A DNA stretch of 64,000 nucleotides from Lentihominibacter hominis (GTDB taxonomy: Bacteria > Bacillota > Clostridia > Peptostreptococcales > Anaerovoracaceae): the NCBI RefSeq assembly GCF_014385065.1, contig NZ_JACRTA010000003.1:310001-374000 (forward strand), written 5' to 3'. Shown here in pieces: positions 54,161-62,601 of the stretch. The translations under genes were made by a program, and so were the position numbers. Under the pieces are notes generated by a model. It had not been told where the DNA came from. It worked only from the letters and a program-made list of their open reading frames with translations, and did no database searches. The first letter of the stretch is position 1. Every line of letters starts with the position of its first letter.

Positions 54161-55459
54161 TCAAATATAATCCTCATCAAAATATTCAAATTCAAAATCC
54201 TGTATTTTTATAATATCACCGTCTTCAATACCCATTTCCTTCATTTTGTCTATAGCTCCACTCTTTTCTATATACTTATATAGATACCTCATGGATCCTG
54301 CATCGGTAAAATTAGTAGAATTAAATATTTTATTAAGCTGTTTTCCTCTGAGAACATAATCTCTTCCGTTAAATTCAACGGTAACCGTTCTGTAATCAGG
54401 ATCATTATCCTCAGCCTCAAAATCAAACAACTGATATTCGTTCTCCTCCTGAGGCTCTAAAAGTAATTTCTGTAAACACTCTGCCGCCTCAGCCAAAACC
54501 TCTTTAACACCTATATTTATAGGCGCTGACATAGGAAATACTTTATATCCTTTCGATTCTACATATTTTTTAAAATCCAAAAATTTAGGATCATCCTCGC
54601 TTATAATATCTATTTTATTAGCCGCTACTATCTGAGGTTTTTTTATAAGCGCAGGGCTGTACTGCTCTAATTCCCTGTTTATTTTATCAAAATCCTCTAT
54701 AGGGTCTCTTCCCTCACTTCCGGAAACGTCTACAACATGAATAAGCACCTTAGTTCTCTCTATATGTTTCAAGAACTTATGTCCCAAACCTGCACCCTCA
54801 TGAGCCCCTTCTATAATGCCTGCTATATCAGCCATGACAAAACTGGTATCAAAAATCTTAACAACTCCTAAATTAGGAGCTATAGTAGTAAAATGGTAAT
54901 TAGCTATCTTAGGCTTAGCACTGGTAGACATGGACAAAAGTGTTGATTTTCCTACATTAGGAAAACCTACAAGCCCCACATCAGCAATAAGCTTCATTTC
55001 AAGAATAACGTTTCTTTCCTTTGCAAATCCCCCTGCTTCTGCAAAATTAGGAGCCTGACGTGTTGACGTGGTGTACTTCACATTACCTTTTCCGCCTTTA
55101 CCTCCTTTTGCAGCAACGAATGACTGGCCGTTTTCAGTAAGATCCTGCATTATAAGGCCTGATTCCTCATCTATTACAACAGTTCCTACAGGAACTTTTA
55201 TTACTAAATCCTGTCCATTTTTGCCATATCGTTTTTTCTTCATCCCGTTCTGGCCGTTTTCAGCTTCATATTTCCTTTTATATCGAAAATCCATAAGAGT
55301 TCTCAGATTTTCGTCAGCCTGAAAAATAACATCTCCGCCCTTTCCGCCGTCTCCGCCATCAGGACCACCTTCCGGCACAAATGGTTCTCTCCTGAAAGAA
55401 ACTGCACCATCTCCCCCTTTTCCTGATTTAATAAAAATTTTGGCTCGATCTACAAACAT
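54161..55459 (-). CDS. obg: GTPase Obg (CgtA)
   Basis: Essential GTPase of 50S assembly. 432 residues with the full three-domain plan: glycine-rich Obg fold (about 1-158, SGKGGDGAVSFRREPFVPEG), G domain (GFPNVGKSTLLS, DIAGIIEGAHEGAGLGHKFL, NKIDI) and the C-terminal OCT domain (about 350-432) typical of Gram-positive Obg. Third gene after rplU and rpmA. Confidence 0.98.
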   Translation of the reverse strand: MFVDRAKIFIKSGKGGDGAVSFRREPFVPEGGPDGGDGGKGGDVIFQADENLRTLMDFRYKRKYEAENGQNGMKKKRYGKNGQDLVIKVPVGTVVIDEESGLIMQDLTENGQSFVAAKGGKGGKGNVKYTTSTRQAPNFAEAGGFAKERNVILEMKLIADVGLVGFPNVGKSTLLSMSTSAKPKIANYHFTTIAPNLGVVKIFDTSFVMADIAGIIEGAHEGAGLGHKFLKHIERTKVLIHVVDVSGSEGRDPIEDFDKINRELEQYSPALIKKPQIVAANKIDIISEDDPKFLDFKKYVESKGYKVFPMSAPINIGVKEVLAEAAECLQKLLLEPQEENEYQLFDFEAEDNDPDYRTVTVEFNGRDYVLRGKQLNKIFNSTNFTDAGSMRYLYKYIEKSGAIDKMKEMGIEDGDIIKIQDFEFEYFDEDYI

Positions 55460-55485
55460 GAGTCCTCCTTAAATCAAATATACCA

Positions 55486-55514
55486 AAAAGTAAAGCCCCT
55501 ATAAAATAGGGGCT
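55486..55514 (-). terminator. Intra-operon hairpin between rpmA and obg
   Basis: Perfect 9-bp stem (55494-55502 with 55506-55514), 3-base loop, then TTTACTTTTT on the minus strand. It may work as an attenuator that lowers obg relative to the ribosomal genes. Confidence 0.75.
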
Positions 55515-55529
55515 CAAAAAACATTTCGC

Positions 55530-55790
55530 TTACGCTTCTTTCGGATATACGCTTACTTGCTTTCTCGTCTTGTCGTATCTCTCAAACTTAACAGCTCCGT
55601 CAATCTTTGCAAATAAAGTATCATCTCCGCCGATTCCCACATTGTTACCAGGATGGAACTTAGTTCCTCTCTGCCTAACTAAAATGCTTCCGGCACTTAC
55701 AAACTGACCGTCTCCTGTCTTTACGCCTAAACGTTTCGACTCACTGTCACGACCGTTCTTTGAACTACCTACACCTTTTTTACTTGCCAT
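55530..55790 (-). CDS. rpmA: 50S ribosomal protein L27
   Basis: 86 residues, [20 protein letters not shown], the unextended form like that of Proteobacteria. Most Firmicutes make L27 with an N-terminal extension ending LQFFA that the Prp protease (ysxB) removes. Here GAGGAGGTG lies 8 bp before this ATG, there is no in-frame extension upstream, and no prp gene lies between rplU and rpmA. Confidence 0.97.
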   Translation of the reverse strand: MASKKGVGSSKNGRDSESKRLGVKTGDGQFVSAGSILVRQRGTKFHPGNNVGIGGDDTLFAKIDGAVKFERYDKTRKQVSVYPKEA

Positions 55791-55849
55791 CGACCAGACA
55801 CCTCCTCGCTATATCAATTAAAATTACAGTTTCTTTTTACAAACAACAA

Positions 55850-56341
55850 TTACTTTAATGCAGCTTCGATAGTTTCAATCATTACTGCATTTGTAGCTTT
55901 TTCATCAATTTCGATGTTATTTTCCTTCGCAAATTCTATAAGTTCTGCTTTTCTCATAGATTTTAAGGATGGCTTTTTAGCAGCCTTTGCTTCTTCCCCG
56001 GCAGATTCTTCTTTAACAGCTACTGTGCCGTCGCCGTCAATGGAAGTGATCTCTACCAAAGTATAAGGCTGTCTGTGTCCCTGCTTCTTTCTGTAGTCTT
56101 TCTTTGCTTTGTACTTGAAGATAATTACTTTCTTACCTTTGCCTGTCTCAACAGCTTTTCCTTCAACAACAGAACCTTCAACATAAGGAGCTCCCACTTT
56201 AGTATCGGCACCTTCACCTACAACTAAAACCTTGTCAAATACTACCTTTTCTCCATCTGCTACGTTAAGCTTCTCAACAGCAATCTGATCGCCGTTCTGA
56301 ACTCTGTACTGCTTTCCGCCTGTTTCAATAATCGCATACAT
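55850..56341 (-). CDS. rplU: 50S ribosomal protein L21 with C-terminal SAP/Rho_N-like domain
   Basis: 163 residues. Residues 1-103 are normal L21 ([40 protein letters not shown]). An Ala/Glu/Lys linker (about 107-124) leads to a 38-residue helical module, [20 protein letters not shown] and on to [10 protein letters not shown], that has the pattern of SAP/HeH or Rho_N nucleic-acid-binding motifs. Ordinary L21 lacks it. The extension is in frame without any break, so it is real. Confidence 0.97.
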   Translation of the reverse strand: MYAIIETGGKQYRVQNGDQIAVEKLNVADGEKVVFDKVLVVGEGADTKVGAPYVEGSVVEGKAVETGKGKKVIIFKYKAKKDYRKKQGHRQPYTLVEITSIDGDGTVAVKEESAGEEAKAAKKPSLKSMRKAELIEFAKENNIEIDEKATNAVMIETIEAALK

Positions 56342-56460
56342 TTAAATCTTTACCTCCTCTATCCAGTCTCGCCTAACCAAGGTACCGGCTTGTTTTATCC
56401 AAAGATTGTTATCAACTCTGAAGCCGGATTTATGAACCCATTTCGAGCGGCTTACATTTA
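56342..56460 (-). promoter_or_regulatory. Probable L21 leader (ribosomal protein autoregulation)
   Basis: On the minus strand the leader contains AAGCCG (56448-56453), then CGGCTT (56421-56426) with which it forms a hairpin, then a third element AAGCCGG (56385-56391) that could pair with the same CGGCTT. This gives two exclusive structures before the rplU start, together with GGTTAGGCGAGACTGG close to the ribosome-binding site. L21 leaders are known in Firmicutes; I judge this to be one from position and layout, without a covariance search. Confidence 0.55.
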
Positions 56461-56511
56461 TATATGGTACTACATTCAGGAGGTATTGTAAAGGAAAAAC
56501 TTAATTAAAAT

Positions 56512-56687
56512 TTAATCTATTACATTACAGCCCGCTTCAATCGCTTTCATACATGTCATTGACGCAACATCGCTTGTGCAATTAAATTGTATCCTCGGTT
56601 TTAATTTTGTTTGCCATCAGAAACTAACTAAGCATCCCTAAATACGGTTCCTGTAAACTTCACTTCGCCTTTATTTGAAAGAAGCAT
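56512..56687 (-). pseudogene. Decayed remnant of an oxaloacetate decarboxylase alpha / pyruvate carboxylase PycB-type gene
   Basis: Three pieces in different frames. Piece A (56687 down to about 56631) starts with ATG behind GGAG and reads VKFTGTVFRDA then a stop; OadA-type proteins begin VKITETVLRDAHQSL. Piece B (about 56620-56582), one base out of frame, reads LMANKIKTEDTI, matching LIATRMRTEDMLPI. Piece C (about 56580-56512) reads TSDVASMTCMKAIEAGCNVI then D and stop, matching the TSGxASMTxxKAIEAGxDIID core about 170 residues further into the enzyme. So the start survived, a frameshift and a large deletion removed the rest. Confidence 0.72.
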
Positions 56688-56701
56688 ATAATTACTCCAC
56701 T

Positions 56702-58201
56702 TTATTTCCCTGTCATTTCATTTATTTTCATCTGAGCATCTTTTACCGAAGATTCATCAGGGATAACCACATAGAGCTGTCTGCTTCCCATGCTGTACGT
56801 GGAAGCGTTGGTGCCGGTGCCTTTTATTGCCGTAGTTTCTATGCTCCAGCCACCTATATCCTCAAGCTGCATTTTAACCAGCGAACCTATGTCACTTTGG
56901 CTCATATTCGTCTGAATTTGATCTCCCACAGTATCAAGTATCTTTGTGTACCCTGTCAAAATTGCAGTACTTCCGGTAATTTTGTTAAGAATACCTTTTA
57001 AAACTCGTTGTTGATTCTTTATTCGTTCCTGATCTCCTTCCTCAAAAGATTTTCTTTCCCTTGCAAAGAACAGGGCCGCTTCTCCGTCAAGGTGATTTAT
57101 ACCTTCACTGTAGCTGTACTTGGATACCGATGATTTAAACGCATATGGCGACTCCACATCAACGCCGCCGATGGCATCAACAATATCCTCAAGAGATGTG
57201 AAATTCACTCGTATATAATAATTGATATCAATACCCAGCCAGTCCTCTACTGTCTCTACTGTTTCTCCCACACCATATATTCCCGAATGGGTAAGCTTAT
57301 CCTTTGCTTTGTATGAATGCAAATCAACATACATATCTCTCGGGATAGATGTAAGCAAAATCTTCTTATCAACAGGATCAACAGTCATTATCATATTGAC
57401 ATCGCTTCTGGATACCTTGCTTATACCTCCAAAGGTATCGATGCCGCTTATATATATATTAAACGGCTCTTGAGTAATGCCTACACGCTTGGCTATATCC
57501 TTGTTTTCAATTTCCACTGAAACGGTATGAACAATTCTTGTTCTTTTTTCAAAATCTTCTACGTCTTCACATATCATCTCATAATTATTGCCGCTTATAA
57601 ATATGAGTTCGTCGTGTTCTTTGTTTTTCTCGTCTATCAATACAGATTTAAGCTGCATATATCCGCCGGCTTCTTTATATTTTACATCAGCTTCTTCTTT
57701 CAACTTTTCCTGAGCTTTGTCATAAGTCGCTGAAGTGCTGACATTGGTAAATATAGTTTTGCCGTCTATGTCCTTTACATTTTTGTAACTGCCGTCTTTT
57801 AACGCCACCACATGAAAATCCTCGTACTGCTTGTCCTCATCACTCATTTTGCTAAAGGCCGAATATGTATTAAATAAATAGAAACAGCCTATACCAAGCA
57901 ATACAATCATCAGTGCGGAAATAATAACGCCGACCTTTCGTTGTTTTGTCACTTCTTTTCTGCATGCCAGAAGCTTAAAAACAAGTACCGCCAGAGCTAT
58001 TAAAACAATCAGAATTATGATGTTGTAAAGCGTTGGCAGGATATTTAGGATTGTGAGCATGGACATGAATGTCACTTCAATTAATAAAAATGCTACAAGC
58101 AATACAGTCAATCCCGGTGTGCCCGGGAGTATTTTTATTTTTGATTTCGTTTTACCGGCTTTCGCCGGAATATTATTTTTCTGGTAATTATCGCTTCTCA
58201 T
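56702..58201 (-). CDS. LytR-CpsA-Psr (LCP) family protein
   Basis: Attaches teichoic acid or polysaccharide chains from a lipid carrier to peptidoglycan. 499 residues: three N-terminal membrane helices (about 28-50, 54-74, 88-110), an accessory outside domain, and the LCP domain (about 245-440) with SRSDVNMIMTVDPVDKKILLTSIPRDMYV, the GVDVESPYAF region and the Arg-rich FFARERKSFEEGDQERIKNQ motif. C-terminal part helical. First of the surface-related genes at this end; followed by the L21 operon. Confidence 0.94.
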   Translation of the reverse strand: MRSDNYQKNNIPAKAGKTKSKIKILPGTPGLTVLLVAFLLIEVTFMSMLTILNILPTLYNIIILIVLIALAVLVFKLLACRKEVTKQRKVGVIISALMIVLLGIGCFYLFNTYSAFSKMSDEDKQYEDFHVVALKDGSYKNVKDIDGKTIFTNVSTSATYDKAQEKLKEEADVKYKEAGGYMQLKSVLIDEKNKEHDELIFISGNNYEMICEDVEDFEKRTRIVHTVSVEIENKDIAKRVGITQEPFNIYISGIDTFGGISKVSRSDVNMIMTVDPVDKKILLTSIPRDMYVDLHSYKAKDKLTHSGIYGVGETVETVEDWLGIDINYYIRVNFTSLEDIVDAIGGVDVESPYAFKSSVSKYSYSEGINHLDGEAALFFARERKSFEEGDQERIKNQQRVLKGILNKITGSTAILTGYTKILDTVGDQIQTNMSQSDIGSLVKMQLEDIGGWSIETTAIKGTGTNASTYSMGSRQLYVVIPDESSVKDAQMKINEMTGK

Positions 58202-58329
58202 TGTATTTTCCTTTCACATATTATAAACTTAAAATTTATCTAAAAAGAATAACACCATTCTGCAAATCTTCTAATTATAGTAAATATTTTTTGTTATCAA
58301 TTTGGTATGATAAATTATTTCATCTATAA

Positions 58330-59211
58330 TTAAATTGATTCATCCATAACAGATGGCTCAGTTGACTCATCTGTAGCTGGTGGTTCTGTAGGATCATCTG
58401 TAGCTGGTGGCTCTGTAGGATCATTTGTCTCCGGTGGTTCCTGAGACGGGTTATCCTCCGATGAATTGGTACCTTCTGTTGTATCGTTTGAACTATTCTG
58501 AGATGAAGATCCTCCTGAAAATCCATTTCCGCTGACGCCGTTCCCTGTTGTACTATTGTTTGTTCTACTAATAGTACTCCCGTCATCTGCCACAACTGAT
58601 ACGGTTACTATACCTGTCTGTTCATCAACATTAATGAAATGACCGCTCATGTTGCTAGGCTTCTCGTTTACAATTACCTTTATATCCTTTTTCTGCTCAT
58701 TACCATTCTCATCTTTTGCCGTTGCTTTTAATGTATATTCCCCCTCTGTATTTATATTTACGGACGAAGCATCAATATCTATTTCAACTTTTGCCAAATC
58801 CTCAGCCTTAATATAATCACCCCATGTAATTTCTACACCTTCAATTGAATGAAATTCATTTATGTTATTAAACTTTGGTTTAGTTGTGTCCTTTACAGTA
58901 ACTTTAACTTTAGCAACTTCATCCTTATAAGACAACTTGACCGTATATTTCCCTACCTTATCGTATTTCTTACCTTTTACGGGATTTCTTGTATATGTAA
59001 CCTTTGTTTTATTTATTATTTTTTTATCCACGCTTTTTTTCAAATAATCAGATGCATCCTTTGATATAAGTTCGCCGTATTCCACATCCAGTTTCTTTGT
59101 TTTCAGTTCAAGCTGCTTGTTATGGTTTGTCCAGAATACAGCTGCGATACCGCATACTACCAGTATGTCTAGCAGCGCTACAAATATAATTATTTTTTTT
59201 GCCTTGCTCAT
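58330..59211 (-). CDS. Surface protein with Ig-like domains and TEPPATDDP repeats
   Basis: About 293 residues from the ATG at 59211 (MSKAKKIIIFVALLDILVVC), with AGGGGAG upstream. One N-terminal membrane helix (about 6-27) anchors it outside. Two bacterial Ig-like beta domains follow (about 40-115 and 117-190, ending VKDTTKPKFN and IKVIVNEKPS). Then a Ser/Asn/Gly linker and a Pro/Thr/Glu/Asp tail of tandem 9-residue units. No LPxTG sorting signal. Probably a cell-wall-spanning stalk. Confidence 0.8.
   Translation of the reverse strand: MSKAKKIIIFVALLDILVVCGIAAVFWTNHNKQLELKTKKLDVEYGELISKDASDYLKKSVDKKIINKTKVTYTRNPVKGKKYDKVGKYTVKLSYKDEVAKVKVTVKDTTKPKFNNINEFHSIEGVEITWGDYIKAEDLAKVEIDIDASSVNINTEGEYTLKATAKDENGNEQKKDIKVIVNEKPSNMSGHFINVDEQTGIVTVSVVADDGSTISRTNNSTTGNGVSGNGFSGGSSSQNSSNDTTEGTNSSEDNPSQEPPETNDPTEPPATDDPTEPPATDESTEPSVMDESI
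58367..58447 (-). repeat. 27-bp tandem repeat encoding the PPATDDPTE tail
   Basis: Two adjacent 27-bp units (58367-58393, 58394-58420) differ at one base; a third, diverged unit follows (58421-58447). They code for 9-residue PPxTxxxTE blocks and could change copy number. Confidence 0.85.
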
Positions 59212-59212
59212 A

Positions 59213-59374
59213 TTACTTCTCCCCTGCTTGAAAATAACTATAAAATCGTTCTCCTCCATCCCTTATATCGTAAATGAGTATTGCCTCAAAAACTACTGGA
59301 TTATGACGTTCTTCTATAATTTCTATATTGCCATTTGTTCTAATGTTTTTGTCTAATCTTACTATTTTAGAATT
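59213..59374 (-). other. Open frame without start codon upstream of the Ig-like gene
   Basis: The 206-bp gap between the ligase gene and the Ig-like gene contains a 53-codon open frame in the minus strand without ATG, GTG or TTG. It reads NGNIEIIEERHNPVVFEAIL and on to FYSYFQAGEK, which looks protein-like. It could be a gene remnant or chance; the gap also must hold the Ig-like gene promoter, which I could not place. Confidence 0.3.
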
Positions 59375-59417
59375 TTAAATTCACATATTGACTCGTTTTC
59401 TTACAACTTAACATAAA

Positions 59418-60515
59418 TTACAAAATACTTTCCACTGATTCTATATCTAAAGTCTTCCTCCTTTTAGCCCTTTCATAAGCCAAATCAATAAGTTTATTAA
59501 TAAGCATTGTTGATTCAATACCTTTTTTCTGAAATGACAGTGGAACTATACTATGGCTTGTAAATGCTGGTATTGTATTTATTTCATTGAAATATACCTC
59601 ATTATTATTATCTAAAAATAAATCTATCCTGGCCCAAATCTCACAACCTATTGATTTATATATTGTTTTTGCCATTTCTTTTATATTTTTCAACGTGATC
59701 TCATCTATATCTGCAGGAATTTTCATTTGAGCGATAGGATTTATATATTTTGTTTCGTAACTAAATGGTTTTTTTTCAGGAGTAATTATCTCACAAATTT
59801 CCCCGAACTCCAGTTCATCATTACCTACTATAGCAATACTCAATTCTCTTCCTTGTACTCCTTCTTCAATAATAATTTTATTGTCAAAATCAAATGCAGT
59901 CATAATAGCTTCATGCAGTGTTGCCTCATTCTCCACTTTTGTAATTCCTACAGAACTTCCTCCATTTGCTGGTTTCACAAAAATAGGATAACTAAATTCA
60001 ATATTTAATTTCTTTCCATACTTATAATCTTCTTTTAATAAATCTATACTTTTAGGTCGCTTTACATTTGTACTATCAACAAAAACTTTAGTTATTTGCT
60101 TATCCATACCCGACGCTGAAGCTAATACCCCGCATCCAACATAAGGAATATTTGCAACTTCTAAAACACCTTGTATGCTACCATCTTCTCCTCTATATCC
60201 ATGAGTAATTAAAAAAACACAATCTATTTTTATTTTATCAAAACTACTTTCATTAAAAATTATAATCTCCCCTGAATTTCTTGTTAAATCCACCACACAT
60301 GCCTTGTTGTTACATTCAACCCATTTTTTTCCGTCTTCAATTTCATGACTTTTGGCTTCTGTCAAAAACCATTCTCCCTTAAGTGTAATTCCAATTTTTA
60401 TTATATTAAACATATCTTCATCGAAATTTTTTAAAATATTCGCCGCTGAAACACAAGAAGCATAATATTCTGTACTATATCCACCGAAAATTAATGCAAT
60501 GTTTTTCTTTTTCAT
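59418..60515 (-). CDS. D-alanine-D-alanine ligase family protein (Ddl/VanG type)
   Basis: ATP-grasp ligase joining D-Ala to a second D-residue. 365 residues. N-terminal IFGGYSTEYYASCVSA carries the conserved Glu (Glu16, matching Glu15 of DdlB), HGYRGEDGSIQGVLEV and PYVGCGVLASASGMDK follow, then KPANGGSSVG (Ser) and YETKY (Tyr257, matching Tyr216), so the catalytic triad is complete. The end has the metal-site NEINTIPAFTSHSIVP with Ile where DdlB has Leu282. Nothing in the sequence proves D-Ser or D-Lac specificity. Probably works with the MurF-like gene upstream. Confidence 0.88.
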   Translation of the reverse strand: MKKKNIALIFGGYSTEYYASCVSAANILKNFDEDMFNIIKIGITLKGEWFLTEAKSHEIEDGKKWVECNNKACVVDLTRNSGEIIIFNESSFDKIKIDCVFLITHGYRGEDGSIQGVLEVANIPYVGCGVLASASGMDKQITKVFVDSTNVKRPKSIDLLKEDYKYGKKLNIEFSYPIFVKPANGGSSVGITKVENEATLHEAIMTAFDFDNKIIIEEGVQGRELSIAIVGNDELEFGEICEIITPEKKPFSYETKYINPIAQMKIPADIDEITLKNIKEMAKTIYKSIGCEIWARIDLFLDNNNEVYFNEINTIPAFTSHSIVPLSFQKKGIESTMLINKLIDLAYERAKRRKTLDIESVESIL

Positions 60516-60542
60516 TATTATAGAACTCCTTCTTTTTTCAAT

Positions 60543-62516
60543 TTATAATTTAATATTATTTTCCTTGGCATAAAGTTTTGCATATTTATTGTTTTTAACG
60601 CTCAACACTAATTTAGGACAATTTAAAAAAGCATTCTTTCCTATCCTTCCAACTTTTTCTAAAATCGTAAGATATTCTAATTCCTTACAATTTTCAAAAG
60701 CTTTTTCACCTATTTCAATCATATTCATAGGCAATTCTATATTTTTTAATAAAGAACAGTTTTTAAATGAAGATTGCCCAATTAGCTTTAAACTGTTTGG
60801 CAAAACCACTTCTTTTAAAGCAGTACAATTCATAAAAGCTATATTATCTATATTAGAAATACCATTTCCAATTTTAACTCTTATTATTTTACTATTATTT
60901 GCAAAACATTTGCTTCCAACTGAAAATACTTTCATTCCTTCAATTTCAGACGGAATTTCTACTTCCTCTTCGTTTCCTGTATATTGTATAAGTGAAACTA
61001 GCTTTTCATTGTCATGGATAGTCTCATCAATTATCCTATATTTATAATTGTCAGTAAAAAAATCATTTGTAGATGCAGCAGTTGAAAAACAAGTGCCATA
61101 TACTTGATCAACCGTTCTTTGCAACCGCCGTCTAAATGCACCTTTATATAAAGTTACATCATTGCTAGTTACATTTTCTTTTATCCAATTATTTAACTCT
61201 TCTCTGGAATTAGAATAGTAAACATTTTTCCTTTTTGAAGCTATTTCATTATACAGAGTCTCTGCACATTCATCCCCAAAACAAAAAATCAAATCTATAT
61301 TACTAACAGTATTCGCTATTAATTCACCCGCTCTTTTGTTTATATTAATCAGCTTATCTTTATCTGCATCGCCTATATTAACATCACTTATAACCGCTAC
61401 CCTTTTGCCTCCTTTTTTTACTTCCAATTTTTCTAACACCTCAATGGCGCCAACAAGTGCCTCCGCATCAGTATTGTTATAGCAATCTAAATAAATTTTA
61501 TATCCTCCTATATTAACTAAATTTTGCCTAATGCCTGTAGATTGATATGACTCAAAACTCTTTTCTATCTTTTCTTTTGAAATTCCTAACAAATCACCTA
61601 CTGCAACAGCCATTAAAGCATTGCTTACATTATGTTTTCCTAGAATTGGAATGTCTATTTTAAATTTGGTTTTAGCACTAAATACTTCAAAAATAAGATG
61701 TCCATCTTTTTCAACAATATTATCTGCATAATAATCAGAATTTTTATTTTTTAAAGAAACCCATATAGTCTTATATTTATTCCAATCCCAGTTCCTTAAA
61801 GTATCATCATCATAATTTAAAACCACAATACTTCCAACAGACATTTTTTTTACCATTTTTTCTTTTTCTTTAAGTATATTCTCAGCCGTTCCATAATCAT
61901 GGATATGAGCTTCTTTTATATTGGTTATTACTCCTATGTCTGGATTGCAAGCATCTAAAGCATATGATATAGTGCCTGGAGACCCCATACCGAATTCCTG
62001 AACAAAAACTTCTGTATTTTTTGACATTCTTTGCATATTATGGAAAATTGGATATTGTGTATTTTCATTGCCAATACTTTTAGATGAATTAAACGATCCT
62101 TTTACAACAGTATAAATAAAATCCTTAGTAGTAGTTTTTCCAATACTTCCAGTTATGCCAATCACCTTTAAATTAAGATCTCTTCTAATTTTATTGGAGA
62201 TTTTTCTAGCAATTTCCCCAGGCAAAGCACAAGGAATTAAATCAGGCTTATTTTCACATTCTCTGTATTGTTGATAAGTTACAAATATAGCCACAACTCC
62301 TGCCTTTCTAGCTGAATTTAAAATATTTTTTAGTTCTTTACCCTTATATGCAGCGGTTAAAAACAAGGCGCCACCTTTTCTCATAAAAATTCTGTGTAGA
62401 GCCATATTAGTAAGTTCCATATTTTGCATATAAACTAAATATGGAGGTACTTCTATATTTGCAAAATTACATATTTCCTTTAATGTCATTTTTGTAACAA
62501 ATTTATTCAATAACAT
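60543..62516 (-). CDS. MurF-like ligase fused to BspA-type leucine-rich repeats
   Basis: 657 residues. Residues 1-about 500 are a complete Mur ligase of MurF type: N-terminal UDP-binding part, P-loop IGITGSIGKTTTKDF (119-133), GNENTQYP, EFGMGSPGTISYALDACNPD, TNIKEAHIHDYG, DCYNNTDAEALVGAIEVL, and the C-terminal domain to LYKGAFRRRLQ. Residues about 515-657 are LRR_5/BspA repeats (VFSVGSKCFANNS, ISNIDNIAFMNCTALKEVVL, LIGQSSFKNC, EIGEKAFENCKELEYL, RIGKNAFLNCPKL). Such repeats usually occur in surface proteins. No frameshift or stop separates the parts and no signal peptide is present. Confidence 0.9.
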   Translation of the reverse strand: MLLNKFVTKMTLKEICNFANIEVPPYLVYMQNMELTNMALHRIFMRKGGALFLTAAYKGKELKNILNSARKAGVVAIFVTYQQYRECENKPDLIPCALPGEIARKISNKIRRDLNLKVIGITGSIGKTTTKDFIYTVVKGSFNSSKSIGNENTQYPIFHNMQRMSKNTEVFVQEFGMGSPGTISYALDACNPDIGVITNIKEAHIHDYGTAENILKEKEKMVKKMSVGSIVVLNYDDDTLRNWDWNKYKTIWVSLKNKNSDYYADNIVEKDGHLIFEVFSAKTKFKIDIPILGKHNVSNALMAVAVGDLLGISKEKIEKSFESYQSTGIRQNLVNIGGYKIYLDCYNNTDAEALVGAIEVLEKLEVKKGGKRVAVISDVNIGDADKDKLININKRAGELIANTVSNIDLIFCFGDECAETLYNEIASKRKNVYYSNSREELNNWIKENVTSNDVTLYKGAFRRRLQRTVDQVYGTCFSTAASTNDFFTDNYKYRIIDETIHDNEKLVSLIQYTGNEEEVEIPSEIEGMKVFSVGSKCFANNSKIIRVKIGNGISNIDNIAFMNCTALKEVVLPNSLKLIGQSSFKNCSLLKNIELPMNMIEIGEKAFENCKELEYLTILEKVGRIGKNAFLNCPKLVLSVKNNKYAKLYAKENNIKL

Positions 62517-62601
62517 CTTTTTTCTATGTGATTACACTTATAAACAATCACATTTATCCTTTCTTTACAATTAATATACTTTCTTACTACAACATTTATT
62601 T

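Noticed and set aside
59418-60515. Loss of a catalytic residue in the Ddl-type ligase
   Set aside because: A first alignment suggested the N-terminal Glu was replaced by Tyr; recounting against E. coli DdlB showed that Glu16 here matches Glu15, so the triad is complete.
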